A DNA stretch of 12,765 bases. It comes from Candidatus Omnitrophota bacterium. GTDB taxonomy: Bacteria; Omnitrophota; Gorgyraeia; Gygaellales; Profunditerraquicolaceae. A program made the position numbers and the translations under genes. Each line of letters begins with the position of its first letter. The stretch's first letter is position 1. Below are positions 1 to 6,553 of this stretch, piece after piece. The stretch lies in assembly GCA_028687205.1 (NCBI GenBank), contig JAQUAP010000040.1:1-12765 (forward strand). Reading direction: 5' to 3'. The notes beneath the pieces are model-generated. The model ran no database searches and was not told where the DNA came from. It worked only from the letters and a program-made list of their open reading frames with translations.

Positions 1-623
1 TCCTCCAGGAAAAAATAAAATTAATCGCTTCGGGCAGGACCGATGCCGGCGCGCACGCCAGGGCGCAGGTCGCTAATTTTTTTACCCGCTCAAAGATCGC
101 CCTTTCCCGTTTAAAGCTGGCCCTGAACGGAAACCTTCCCGAAGATATCAAGGTTATCCGCTTAAGCGAGGAGGGACCGGGTTTTCACAGCCGCTTTAAA
201 GCAAAATCCAAAGTTTACCGCTATACGATACTCAACCGCGATTATTCTTCCCCTCTTTTAAGGAACACGGTTTATTTCTACCCGCATCCCTTAGACGTAA
301 AACTTATGCGCAGGGAAGCCAGGGTTTTGCTGGGCAGGCATGATTTTGGCGCCTTTTGCGCCAGTCAGGGTAGAGATAAGAATCAAGTCAAGAAAATAAA
401 AAGAATAAGCATCGTTAAGAAAAATAATTTTATCTATATTGATATTGAGGCGGATGGATTCTTGTATAATATGGTCAGGAATATCGTCGGGACATTGATC
501 GAAATAGGCAGGGGAAGCGCCGGAGCGGGCTCTCTGAAAAAAATATTACTCTCGCGCAGGCGCGCGCTTGCCGGTCCTACTATCCCGGCAAGGGGCTTGT
601 GCCTTTTAGAGGTAAAATATTAA
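1..623 (+). CDS. truA: tRNA pseudouridine(38-40) synthase TruA, 5' end missing
   Basis: TruA converts uridines 38-40 of the tRNA anticodon stem to pseudouridine. The reading frame is open from base 3 to the TAA at 621-623, giving 206 residues; roughly 45 N-terminal residues lie outside the window. Near the left edge is the catalytic motif SGRTDAGAHA, with the nucleophilic Asp at bases 42-44. Further on are the family motifs FHSRFKAKSKVYRY, then DGFLYNMVRNIVGTLIEIGRG's conserved core (FLYNMVRNIVG), and a typical end, GLCLLEVKY. An internal ATG at 306 is not the start, because homologous sequence continues upstream of it. The next gene begins 3 bases after the stop, so the two are probably co-transcribed. 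Identification is secure from the motifs. Confidence 0.95.
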   Translation, partial: LQEKIKLIASGRTDAGAHARAQVANFFTRSKIALSRLKLALNGNLPEDIKVIRLSEEGPGFHSRFKAKSKVYRYTILNRDYSSPLLRNTVYFYPHPLDVKLMRREARVLLGRHDFGAFCASQGRDKNQVKKIKRISIVKKNNFIYIDIEADGFLYNMVRNIVGTLIEIGRGSAGAGSLKKILLSRRRALAGPTIPARGLCLLEVKY

Positions 624-626
624 CCC

Positions 627-2153
627 ATGATGGATAAATACGCAAAAGGCGTCTCCTGGAATTTTTTTTCCGGCATTATCATAACCGGCCTGCTTGCCCT
701 CCAGTTTGCCCGCTGGTTCGTCCTACCGCATTTCATGGATATTTATTACCATCTTCTCACCGCGCAAGGGTTTATCCAGGCCGGCGGCTACAGCGGCTGG
801 GACTTTTGGCAGTACGCGCCTGTCGGCAGGCCGCATATTTACCCACCGTTTTTCCACCTCGCGTTAGCCGGTCTTATGCAGGCCGGGCTCAGCCCGGTTA
901 TCCTGGCTAAATTATGCGAAGCGCTCATCCCGGTTATCCTGTTGGCGGTTTTATGGAAATTCATCAAAGATAATTACAGCCAGCAGTTAGCCTTTTTTGT
1001 CGTGCTGCTATTCTTCTCGTCAGTTTCTTTTTACCTTTCTTTATTGAGCCATATCCCGGCGAGCCTGGCTTTCATATTCGGGATTTTATCCTTAAGCCAG
1101 CTGTTTAAAAAAAGGCTGCTGCGTTCGGCGATATTGTTGAGCCTGGTTTTTTATACGCATATCGGCATATCCTTATTTTTCGCGCTGACTTTTCTAATTT
1201 ACGGCTTATTAAACAAGGAGCTCAGAAAACGCGCCATAGGAGTTTTAATTACCGCGTTAATCCTGGCCCTTCCCATTATCATCAAGGAGTTAAGCGTCTT
1301 CAAATTCATACGCACATTCGGATTCAGCCTGCATGAAAAATATTTATGCCAGATTAAAATATTAGAGTCTATTTTAGCGCTGATTGGATTATTCCAGGCG
1401 CTAAAAAAAGGGAGAGAGTACCGTCTTTTTGCGGCGATCTTCCTGGCGAGCCTCATATTTATAATTTACCCTTACCGTTTTTTATCAGCCGAAGGATATT
1501 TTCCGGTAATACTGCTTGGCGCGTTTTGCCTCTCCAACTTGTACCAGAAAATAAACCGGCGTTATTTCATCCCGGTCATCGCGGTATTTATCTTCTTAGT
1601 TTCGCCGACGTTTTCCATGTATAAGGAAGTAAGGGAGACAAAGGTAGATTACCGGATTAAGTTTTTTGATACGACTTTCCTGAATTTGCTGCTTGCCAGG
1701 AGCGGTATATTCTGGTTTCCCCAGGAGTATATTTCCGCAGCTAACATGGTGGAAGCCAATTCTGCTCCCCAGGACATAACTTACTGCACGCTTAATTTTT
1801 TAGGACTGACGATATCAAGCATAGCCGGCAGGCCAAGCGCAAATGCCCTCTTGCCGGAAATAAAAAAAGCGGAAGATTTTAATCCTTTTGCAAGTTCAAA
1901 AATAATCGTATTTACCCGCATTGACGACGCGCAAGCAGTGGAGGCAGCCGTAAAGCGGCTGAATTTAGTCAAAGTCGGGGAAAATAAGTTCTTTCTGGTA
2001 TATAAAAATACCGCCTGCCAGGCCAGGGCCGGCGTAGTAAAGGCCAGCGTTCCGTTTGGGGCGATTATCTGCATAGCGGCATTGTTCCTGTTCATCTTCT
2101 GGCAGGCAGCGAGGCTCGAGGGATTTTTAGATAAATTCATAAAAAATATTTGA
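627..2153 (+). CDS. Polytopic membrane protein, possible GT-C-fold glycosyltransferase
   Basis: This 508-residue integral membrane protein has about ten hydrophobic segments, starting at residues 12-33 and ending with an isolated one near 477-497. A hydrophilic stretch of about 140 residues (roughly 335-475) lies before the last segment. The first external loop carries DIYYH (38-42), then GWDFWQYAPVGRPHIYPP (57-74). An Asp plus YYH directly after the first membrane helix, followed by a P-G...YPP stretch, is reminiscent of oligosaccharyltransferase STT3/PglB and other GT-C enzymes that use lipid-linked sugars. RFLSAEGYFP (284-293) also fits that type. The function is inferred, and no close family is recognised. 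Two ATGs are adjacent (627 and 630) with no strong ribosome site, so translation probably couples to truA. The TGA stop (2151-2153) lies inside the -35 box of the rplM promoter. Confidence 0.7.
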   Translation: MMDKYAKGVSWNFFSGIIITGLLALQFARWFVLPHFMDIYYHLLTAQGFIQAGGYSGWDFWQYAPVGRPHIYPPFFHLALAGLMQAGLSPVILAKLCEALIPVILLAVLWKFIKDNYSQQLAFFVVLLFFSSVSFYLSLLSHIPASLAFIFGILSLSQLFKKRLLRSAILLSLVFYTHIGISLFFALTFLIYGLLNKELRKRAIGVLITALILALPIIIKELSVFKFIRTFGFSLHEKYLCQIKILESILALIGLFQALKKGREYRLFAAIFLASLIFIIYPYRFLSAEGYFPVILLGAFCLSNLYQKINRRYFIPVIAVFIFLVSPTFSMYKEVRETKVDYRIKFFDTTFLNLLLARSGIFWFPQEYISAANMVEANSAPQDITYCTLNFLGLTISSIAGRPSANALLPEIKKAEDFNPFASSKIIVFTRIDDAQAVEAAVKRLNLVKVGENKFFLVYKNTACQARAGVVKASVPFGAIICIAALFLFIFWQAARLEGFLDKFIKNI

Positions 2154-2177
2154 CTTAAAGCGTAAATATGTTATACT
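2150..2177 (+). promoter_or_regulatory. Sigma-70-like promoter of rplM-rpsI
   Basis: TTGACT (2150-2155) and TATACT (2172-2177) are separated by 16 bases, a near-consensus sigma-70 pair. The -10 box ends only 9 bases before the rplM ATG at 2187, so transcription is expected to start within a few bases of the start codon. No Shine-Dalgarno sequence is seen before that ATG. Assignment is by sequence only. Confidence 0.65.
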
Positions 2178-2186
2178 TAAAAATCT

Positions 2187-2618
2187 ATGAAAAAGACCTA
2201 CGTGGCTAAAAAAGAGGATATCAAGAGGCAATGGTACCTGGTGGATGCCAAGGACAAGATATTAGGCAGGCTTGCCGCCAAGGTAGCGTCTATCCTGAGA
2301 GGCAAGCATAAGGCAATTTTTACCCCGCATATAGATACCGGGGATGCCGTGGTTATAATTAATGCGGCTAAAATCAGGCTTAGCGGCAGGAAGCCTAAGC
2401 AGAAAGTCTATCGCAGGTATTCTGGTTATCCGGGCGGCTTAAGGGAAGTTTCTTTCGAGAAGATGTTTGCGCATAAGCCTGCAACCGTAGTTAAGCTGGC
2501 AGTCAGGCGCATGCTTCCCGGGGGGACATTAGGACATGAAATGTTAAAGAAACTTAAAATTTACGCGGATGATAAGCATGCGCAGAAGGCGCAGAATCCG
2601 CAGGTTTTGGAGGTCTAA
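2187..2618 (+). CDS. rplM: 50S ribosomal protein L13
   Basis: This is ribosomal protein L13 of the large subunit, an early assembly protein that binds 23S rRNA. Its 143 residues match the usual length. Family features in order are WYLVDAKDKILGRLAAKVA (17-35), RGKHKAIFTPHIDTGD (39-54), the basic stretch around YRRYSGYPGGL, and AVRRMLPGGTLG. The N-terminus aligns with the normal L13 start, so the ATG at 2187 is well supported although it has no ribosome binding site; this fits a leaderless message from the promoter immediately upstream. rpsI follows after 9 bases, the usual L13-S9 pair. Confidence 0.98.
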   Translation: MKKTYVAKKEDIKRQWYLVDAKDKILGRLAAKVASILRGKHKAIFTPHIDTGDAVVIINAAKIRLSGRKPKQKVYRRYSGYPGGLREVSFEKMFAHKPATVVKLAVRRMLPGGTLGHEMLKKLKIYADDKHAQKAQNPQVLEV

Positions 2619-2627
2619 GGCAGAGAA

Positions 2628-3023
2628 ATGAACGCAACGGTAAAATATACGGCAGTAGGCAGGCGCAAAGAGTCAGTGGCGAGGGTTAACCTTATTCCGG
2701 GTAAGGGGGACTTTACCGTAAATAGCCGGCCCTATGAGAAATATTTCTTGCGGGAAACAGACAGGATTATCGTCAAGCAGCCTTTAGAGGCGACGAATAA
2801 TATGAATAAATACGATGTTATTGCCAATATAAACGGAGGCGGACTTACCGGCCAGGCAGGGGCTTTGAGGCTGGGGATTTCGCGCGCTTTGATTTCCATG
2901 GACCCGGCCTTAAAAGATTTATTGCGCAAACAGGGTTATCTGACCCGCGACCCGCGCGCAAAGGAACGCAAGAAGTATGGCCAGAAGGGCGCACGCAAAC
3001 GCTTCCAGTGGACTAAGAGGTAG
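2628..3023 (+). CDS. rpsI: 30S ribosomal protein S9
   Basis: Ribosomal protein S9 of the small subunit has a C-terminal tail that reaches the P-site tRNA. The 131 residues include TAVGRRKESVARVNL (8-22), the GGGLTGQAGALRLGISRAL core and the basic end KKYGQKGARKRFQWTKR, with the conserved final Lys-Arg. Ribosome binding is provided by GGAGGT (2609-2614), inside the end of rplM, or by AAGG (2617-2620). A rho-independent terminator follows 27 bases after the TAG stop and closes the two-gene unit. Confidence 0.98.
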   Translation: MNATVKYTAVGRRKESVARVNLIPGKGDFTVNSRPYEKYFLRETDRIIVKQPLEATNNMNKYDVIANINGGGLTGQAGALRLGISRALISMDPALKDLLRKQGYLTRDPRAKERKKYGQKGARKRFQWTKR

Positions 3024-3050
3024 ACTAGATTATATAGTTTTGGAGTTAGA

Positions 3051-3078
3051 AACCCCGCTGGGATCAGCGGGGTTTTTT
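3051..3078 (+). terminator. Rho-independent terminator after rpsI
   Basis: A perfect 10-bp stem, AACCCCGCTG (3051-3060) with CAGCGGGGTT (3065-3074), encloses the tetraloop GGAT and runs into a T tract (3073-3078). It separates the ribosomal-protein unit from the arginine operon. On the opposite strand the A-rich side is weak, so it probably acts on the + strand only. Confidence 0.93.
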
Positions 3079-3121
3079 ATTATACTCTAAATGACCCTGT
3101 CAAGTTTCCCGCTCAGGCTTT

Positions 3122-3290
3122 GATTTTGCGGTTTGGCTCCGCAGCGCTGAAAATTTTCGCCGAGTGCTTTCGGTTTACGGCTCACTCCCGGAAGGACTTA
3201 CGCGAGGTGCAATTCCTCCGTTCGCCGTAAATCCTTGCACTCATCTGCCGAAAATTTTCTAATGCGCTGCTCTGCCAAAACCGCAAAATC
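3122..3290. repeat. 169-nt imperfect inverted repeat (nested long hairpin)
   Basis: There is no gene here; the whole stretch folds back on itself. Matched arms from outside in are: GATTTTGCGGTTT (3122-3134) with AAACCGCAAAATC (3278-3290), followed by GGC/GCC; GCAGCGC (3141-3147) with GCGCTGC (3264-3270); GAAAATTTTCG (3149-3159) with CGAAAATTTTC (3249-3259); GAGTGC (3162-3167) with GCACTC (3237-3242); TTTACGGC (3174-3181) with GCCGTAAA (3224-3231); and an inner stem CGGAAGGA (3189-3196) with TCCTCCG (3214-3220). The parts are divided by small internal loops. It could be a miniature inverted-repeat element, a REP-like unit or a structured RNA. No T tract suggests a terminator. The symmetry is certain; its nature is not. 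Confidence 0.85.
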
Positions 3291-3327
3291 TTAATACTGG
3301 GCGGTTAAACCTGCCAGTGTCATTTTA

Positions 3328-3417
3328 TAAGCGGATGGCTTGGCTTGGTTCCGAGCAGGGCATATGGAGTCCAGCAAGCAAGTGTCCCAGCGAGGAACAA
3401 GGCAAGACAGACGCTTA
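3328..3417. repeat. 90-nt imperfect hairpin with tandem GA mismatches
   Basis: The left arm (3328-3360) and the reverse complement of the right arm (3386-3417) share TAAGCG, TG, CTTG, CTTG, TTCC, GC and GGG in the same order, with one or two mismatches between blocks. The loop covers 3361-3385. Two of the mismatched steps place GA opposite GA (3334-3335 and 3353-3354), which in RNA form stable sheared G-A pairs. It sits 57 bases before the argC -35 box, so it is not in that leader unless transcription starts further upstream. It may belong with the larger hairpin beside it, or be an independent structured element. Confidence 0.7.
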
Positions 3418-3454
3418 GTACAGGACCCGCGTAAGGGTATGGGTTTTGTAGTAT

Positions 3455-3488
3455 GACTCCGACGAGAAAGTGCTTGACTACGACGGGA
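3455..3488 (+). promoter_or_regulatory. Direct repeat over argC promoter, candidate operator
   Basis: GACTCCGACGAGA (3455-3467) recurs as GACTACGACGGGA (3476-3488), with 11 of 13 bases identical and exactly 21 bp (two helical turns) between copies. The second copy covers the -35 box. This spacing suits a dimeric regulator bound on one face of the DNA and blocking RNA polymerase. I see no match to the E. coli ARG box, so the regulator is unknown and the role is inferred. Confidence 0.4.
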
Positions 3489-3502
3489 TTTTATTCTAAG
3501 AT
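3474..3502 (+). promoter_or_regulatory. Sigma-70-like promoter of the arg operon
   Basis: TTGACT (3474-3479) and TAAGAT (3497-3502) are 17 bases apart, the optimal spacing. The expected start near 3509 leaves a leader of about 22 bases containing AGGAGA (3518-3523), placed 7 bases before the argC ATG at 3531. This is the only convincing promoter found before the seven arg genes. Confidence 0.7.
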
Positions 3503-3530
3503 TAAAAATATATTTACAGGAGATAATGCT

Positions 3531-4553
3531 ATGCTCAAGGTTGGGATAGTGGGTGTAACCGGATATACGGGAGAAGAGCTCATTAGGATCCTGCTTAGGC
3601 ATCCGGGAGTTAAAATCAGCGGGCTTTTTTCAAGCAGCGCCTGCGCCAAGCCGATTACGGAAATATTTCCCGCCTTCGCCGGTAGGCTGGATTTAGTCTG
3701 TCTAAAACCGGAGAGCAGGGATATCGCCGCTAAGTGCGACCTTATATTCCTGGCCCTGCCGCATACTACTTCCATGGATTTAGTGCCGCAGCTGATTAAG
3801 GCGGGTAAAAGGGTCATTGACCTGAGCGCCGATTACAGGCTTAAGGACCTTAAAACCTATGAAAAATTTTATCAGTATAAACATAAAGATAAGGCGAATT
3901 TAAAACACGCTGTTTACGGGTTGCCTGAATTATACCGGGCACAGATTAAACAAGCTAAGATCGTCGCTAACCCCGGGTGTTACCCGACGGCGGCAATACT
4001 GGCGTTAGCTCCGCTGGCCGCTTTAGTCCCGCTGGATTTTAGTTCGGTAGTCATCGATGCCAAGTCAGGCGTAAGCGGCGCCGGCAGAAAGAAGACCGAA
4101 GAATTTTTCTCTTCGCCGGACAAAGAGGATTTTAAGGCTTATAAGGTTGGCGTGCATCAGCATACCCCGGAAATTAACCAGGTTTTATCAAGGTTAGCGG
4201 GTAAAAAGGTGAAGGTAACCTTTGTGCCGCATCTATTGCCGGTGAAAACAGGCATATTAGAGACGATATATGTGCGGAAAAGCCAAAAGCCAAAAGCCAA
4301 AAGCCAAAAGTTAGTTGAATTATATAAAAGATTCTATAAAAAAGAGCCTTTTGTGAAAATAAAAGCTGAGGGAGAATTCCCGGGCTTAAAAGATGTGGTG
4401 GGGACGAATTTTTGCGATATTGGGATTAAAGATAACCCGGAGAGCGTGATTATTGTTTCCGCTATTGATAACTTGATCAAAGGGGCTTCGGGTCAGGCAG
4501 TGCAGAATATGAATATAATGTACGGCTTTCCGGAGACAGCAGGTTTAAGATGA
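3531..4553 (+). CDS. argC: N-acetyl-gamma-glutamyl-phosphate reductase
   Basis: ArgC reduces N-acetylglutamyl-phosphate to the semialdehyde with NADPH, the third step of arginine synthesis. The 340-residue protein opens with the nucleotide-binding stretch VGIVGVTGYTGEEL (4-17). The active-site Cys is C150 in ANPGCYPTA, and the catalytic His region is GVHQHTPEI (207-215). I chose the ATG at 3531 because AGGAGA lies 7 bases before it and the protein then begins as the family does; an in-frame ATG at 3453 would add 26 unrelated residues and lies upstream of the promoter. An oddity is a lysine-rich insert, about residues 250-260, coded by four tandem 7-bp units. The TGA stop overlaps the argJ start (ATGA). 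Confidence 0.97.
   Translation: MLKVGIVGVTGYTGEELIRILLRHPGVKISGLFSSSACAKPITEIFPAFAGRLDLVCLKPESRDIAAKCDLIFLALPHTTSMDLVPQLIKAGKRVIDLSADYRLKDLKTYEKFYQYKHKDKANLKHAVYGLPELYRAQIKQAKIVANPGCYPTAAILALAPLAALVPLDFSSVVIDAKSGVSGAGRKKTEEFFSSPDKEDFKAYKVGVHQHTPEINQVLSRLAGKKVKVTFVPHLLPVKTGILETIYVRKSQKPKAKSQKLVELYKRFYKKEPFVKIKAEGEFPGLKDVVGTNFCDIGIKDNPESVIIVSAIDNLIKGASGQAVQNMNIMYGFPETAGLR
4281..4310 (+). repeat. Tandem 7-bp repeat AGCCAAA x4 inside argC
   Basis: Four perfect copies of AGCCAAA (4281-4308) plus AG lie within argC and encode a run of Ser, Gln, Lys, Pro and Ala. The unit length is not a multiple of three, so gain or loss of one copy would shift the frame. The same word occurs once at the end of argG (9892-9901). 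Confidence 0.9.
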
Positions 4554-5686
4554 AAACTTATAAAAAGGGGATTTTACCGCCTGGTTTTCAGGCCAGCGCT
4601 ATATCCTGCGGTATAAAAAGGTCAGGTAAGCCGGATTTGGCTTTATTTTTTTCTGCAAAGCCTGCTCTGGCCAGTTGTGTATTTACGACTAACGATATTC
4701 TGGCTGCGCCGGTAATTTTAAGTAAGACTCACCTGAAGAATAACAACCGGTTCCAGGCAATCATCGCCAATAGCGGCAATGCGAACTGTTTTAACGCTAA
4801 AACAGGTTTAAAGGACGCCAGGGAAACTACGCGGGTTTTAGCCAGGGCCTTAGGCCTTAAGCAGGAAAGTATCCTGGTCGCCTCAACCGGGATTATCGGC
4901 AAGAGATTGCCGCTCCTGAAAATTAAGCGGGGTATCCCGAAGTTAATTAAGGGTTTATCTTCCCCGGGCATAGATAAGGCGGCAAGAGCGATAATGACTA
5001 CCGATACTTTTGCTAAAAAGTTTTCGCTAAAGTTCAACGCGGGCGCTAAAGAAATTACGGTATGCGGGATAGCCAAGGGTGCGGGGATGATCGCGCCCAA
5101 TATGGCTACCTTATTAGGTTTTATTTTTACAGACGCGCATATCACCCAGGCAGCGCTTAACCAGGCATTAAAGATTGCCGTGAACAATTCTTTTAATTGT
5201 ATAACCGTGGACGGCTGTATGAGCACGAACGATACGGTTATGCTTTTGGCAAACGGAGCAGCCGGCAATGCCAAGATCCACGGCGGCAAGAATTTGGATT
5301 TATTTGTCCGGGCATTAAGCCTGGCCTGTCTTGAATTAGCGAAGATGATTGTCAGGGATGGCGAAGGCGCGAGCAAATTTATCAAGATTAGCGTAAAATA
5401 CGCCAGGGACCAGCAAACAGCCAGGGCCGTAGCCTTAAGCATAGCTAACTCCAATCTTTTTAAGACCGCCGCGTACGGAGAGAACCCGAATTTCGGCAGG
5501 ATTGCTTCCGCAGCCGGCTCAAGCGGAGCAGGGATCAGGGAAAAAGATTTAAAAATAAAGGTAAGCCCCCTGAAGAAGAAAGAGATAGATGTTGAAGTCG
5601 CGCTTAACCAGGGAAGCGCAAGCGCCGTGGTTTATACTTCAGACCTGACGCCTGAATATATAAAAATAAACGCTGCGTATAATTAA
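4550..5686 (+). CDS. argJ: Glutamate N-acetyltransferase / ornithine acetyltransferase ArgJ
   Basis: ArgJ moves the acetyl group from N-acetylornithine to glutamate, releasing ornithine and recycling acetyl for the first step. The precursor cleaves itself before the nucleophilic Thr. That site is visible as KGAGMIAPNMATLLGF, with cleavage expected between A186 and T187. Other family motifs are IANSGNANCFNA (72-83), the oxyanion-hole stretch ASTGIIGKRLP (111-121), TTDTFAKK (150-157) and, in the second half, VDGCMSTNDT and ENPNFGRI. At 378 residues it is slightly short for the family. Translation starts on the ATGA overlap with argC. Whether it also uses acetyl-CoA (bifunctional form) cannot be told from sequence alone, but no argA is present in the window. 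Confidence 0.96.
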   Translation: MKTYKKGILPPGFQASAISCGIKRSGKPDLALFFSAKPALASCVFTTNDILAAPVILSKTHLKNNNRFQAIIANSGNANCFNAKTGLKDARETTRVLARALGLKQESILVASTGIIGKRLPLLKIKRGIPKLIKGLSSPGIDKAARAIMTTDTFAKKFSLKFNAGAKEITVCGIAKGAGMIAPNMATLLGFIFTDAHITQAALNQALKIAVNNSFNCITVDGCMSTNDTVMLLANGAAGNAKIHGGKNLDLFVRALSLACLELAKMIVRDGEGASKFIKISVKYARDQQTARAVALSIANSNLFKTAAYGENPNFGRIASAAGSSGAGIREKDLKIKVSPLKKKEIDVEVALNQGSASAVVYTSDLTPEYIKINAAYN

Positions 5687-5698
5687 GAAAGGATTTAA

Positions 5699-6553
5699 AT
5701 GGAAGAGGCAATCAGGAAGGCGGATGTATTAATCGAGGCCTTGCCGTATATCAAGAAGTTCCATAAGAAAATAATCGTTATCAAATACGGCGGCAGCATA
5801 TTAGGCGAAGAGAAGATACGCAAGGGGGTTTTGGAAGATATCGTCTTCCTGAATTTTATGGGCTTAAAGCCCGTCCTGGTCCACGGCGGCGGCCCGAACA
5901 TCAGCGAGCGCATGCGCAGCTCCGGTAAGAAGACTGAATTTGTGGACGGTATGCGCGTTACCGATGAAGATACCCTCGCCCTCGTAGAAGAGGAGTTGCA
6001 GGCCTTGAACGATATTATCGTACAGGAAATCTCGGAATTAGGCGCCAAGGCTGTCGGCCTTAACGGAAAAAAAGCGCAGCTTATCCAGGCGGAAAAGAAA
6101 AAAGCAAAGATAGATTTAGGCCTGGTCGGCCAGATCACAGATATTAATAATGAGGCGGTATTAAGCGAACTGGAAAAAGACAAAATCACGGTCATCCTGC
6201 CTATGGGGATCGGCAAAGACAAAAAGACTTATAATGTCAATGCTGACGAGGCTGCCGCGAGCATTGCAGGTGCGTTAGAAGCGGAAAAATTTGTTTTACT
6301 GACGAATGTCAAAGGTATCCTGCGTAATCCCGAAGACCCGCATTCATTTATCTCGACACTGACCACCAAGGAGGCCGCGGGGCTGGTCGAGGACAATATC
6401 ATACAGCAGGGGATGATCCCGAAAGTCAGGGCCTGTATCGAGGCTTTAAAAAAAGGAGTGAAGAAAACACATATTATTGACGCGCGCATCCCGCACGGCC
6501 TGCTCCTTGAGATATTTACCGACCAGGGTATCGGGACGGAGATTGTTAAATGA
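5699..6553 (+). CDS. argB: Acetylglutamate kinase
   Basis: ArgB phosphorylates N-acetylglutamate, the second step of the pathway. The 284 residues belong to the amino-acid kinase fold: KYGGS (29-33), VHGGGPNI (61-68), FVDGMRVTD (81-89) and NVNADEAA (179-186). It has an N-terminal helix of about 20 residues before the fold and ends with ARIPHGLLLEIFTDQGIGT (262-280). Both are features of the hexameric, arginine-inhibited kinases, so feedback inhibition by arginine is likely; this also fits an ArgJ-type cycle. QGMIPKV (237-243) has Gln where GG is common. The ribosome site is GAAAGGA (5687-5693), 5 bases before the ATG. The stop overlaps the argD start (ATGA). Confidence 0.97.
   Translation: MEEAIRKADVLIEALPYIKKFHKKIIVIKYGGSILGEEKIRKGVLEDIVFLNFMGLKPVLVHGGGPNISERMRSSGKKTEFVDGMRVTDEDTLALVEEELQALNDIIVQEISELGAKAVGLNGKKAQLIQAEKKKAKIDLGLVGQITDINNEAVLSELEKDKITVILPMGIGKDKKTYNVNADEAAASIAGALEAEKFVLLTNVKGILRNPEDPHSFISTLTTKEAAGLVEDNIIQQGMIPKVRACIEALKKGVKKTHIIDARIPHGLLLEIFTDQGIGTEIVK

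Noticed and set aside
3296..3318. Small inverted repeat ACTGGGCGG...CCTGCCAGT
   Set aside because: Two central mismatches and no adjoining T tract; too weak to call a terminator or operator.
3453..3530. Upstream in-frame ATG for argC
   Set aside because: It lies before the predicted transcription start, lacks a ribosome site and adds 26 residues unlike the family.
3291..3602. A 103-codon - strand frame across the argC upstream region
   Set aside because: It spans the hairpin, the argC promoter and the start of argC, lacks a credible ribosome site and shows no protein-like pattern.
4729..5454. A 241-codon open frame on the - strand opposite argJ
   Set aside because: It is antisense to a fully motif-supported ArgJ, and its translation shows no domain; long antisense frames are expected from this codon use.
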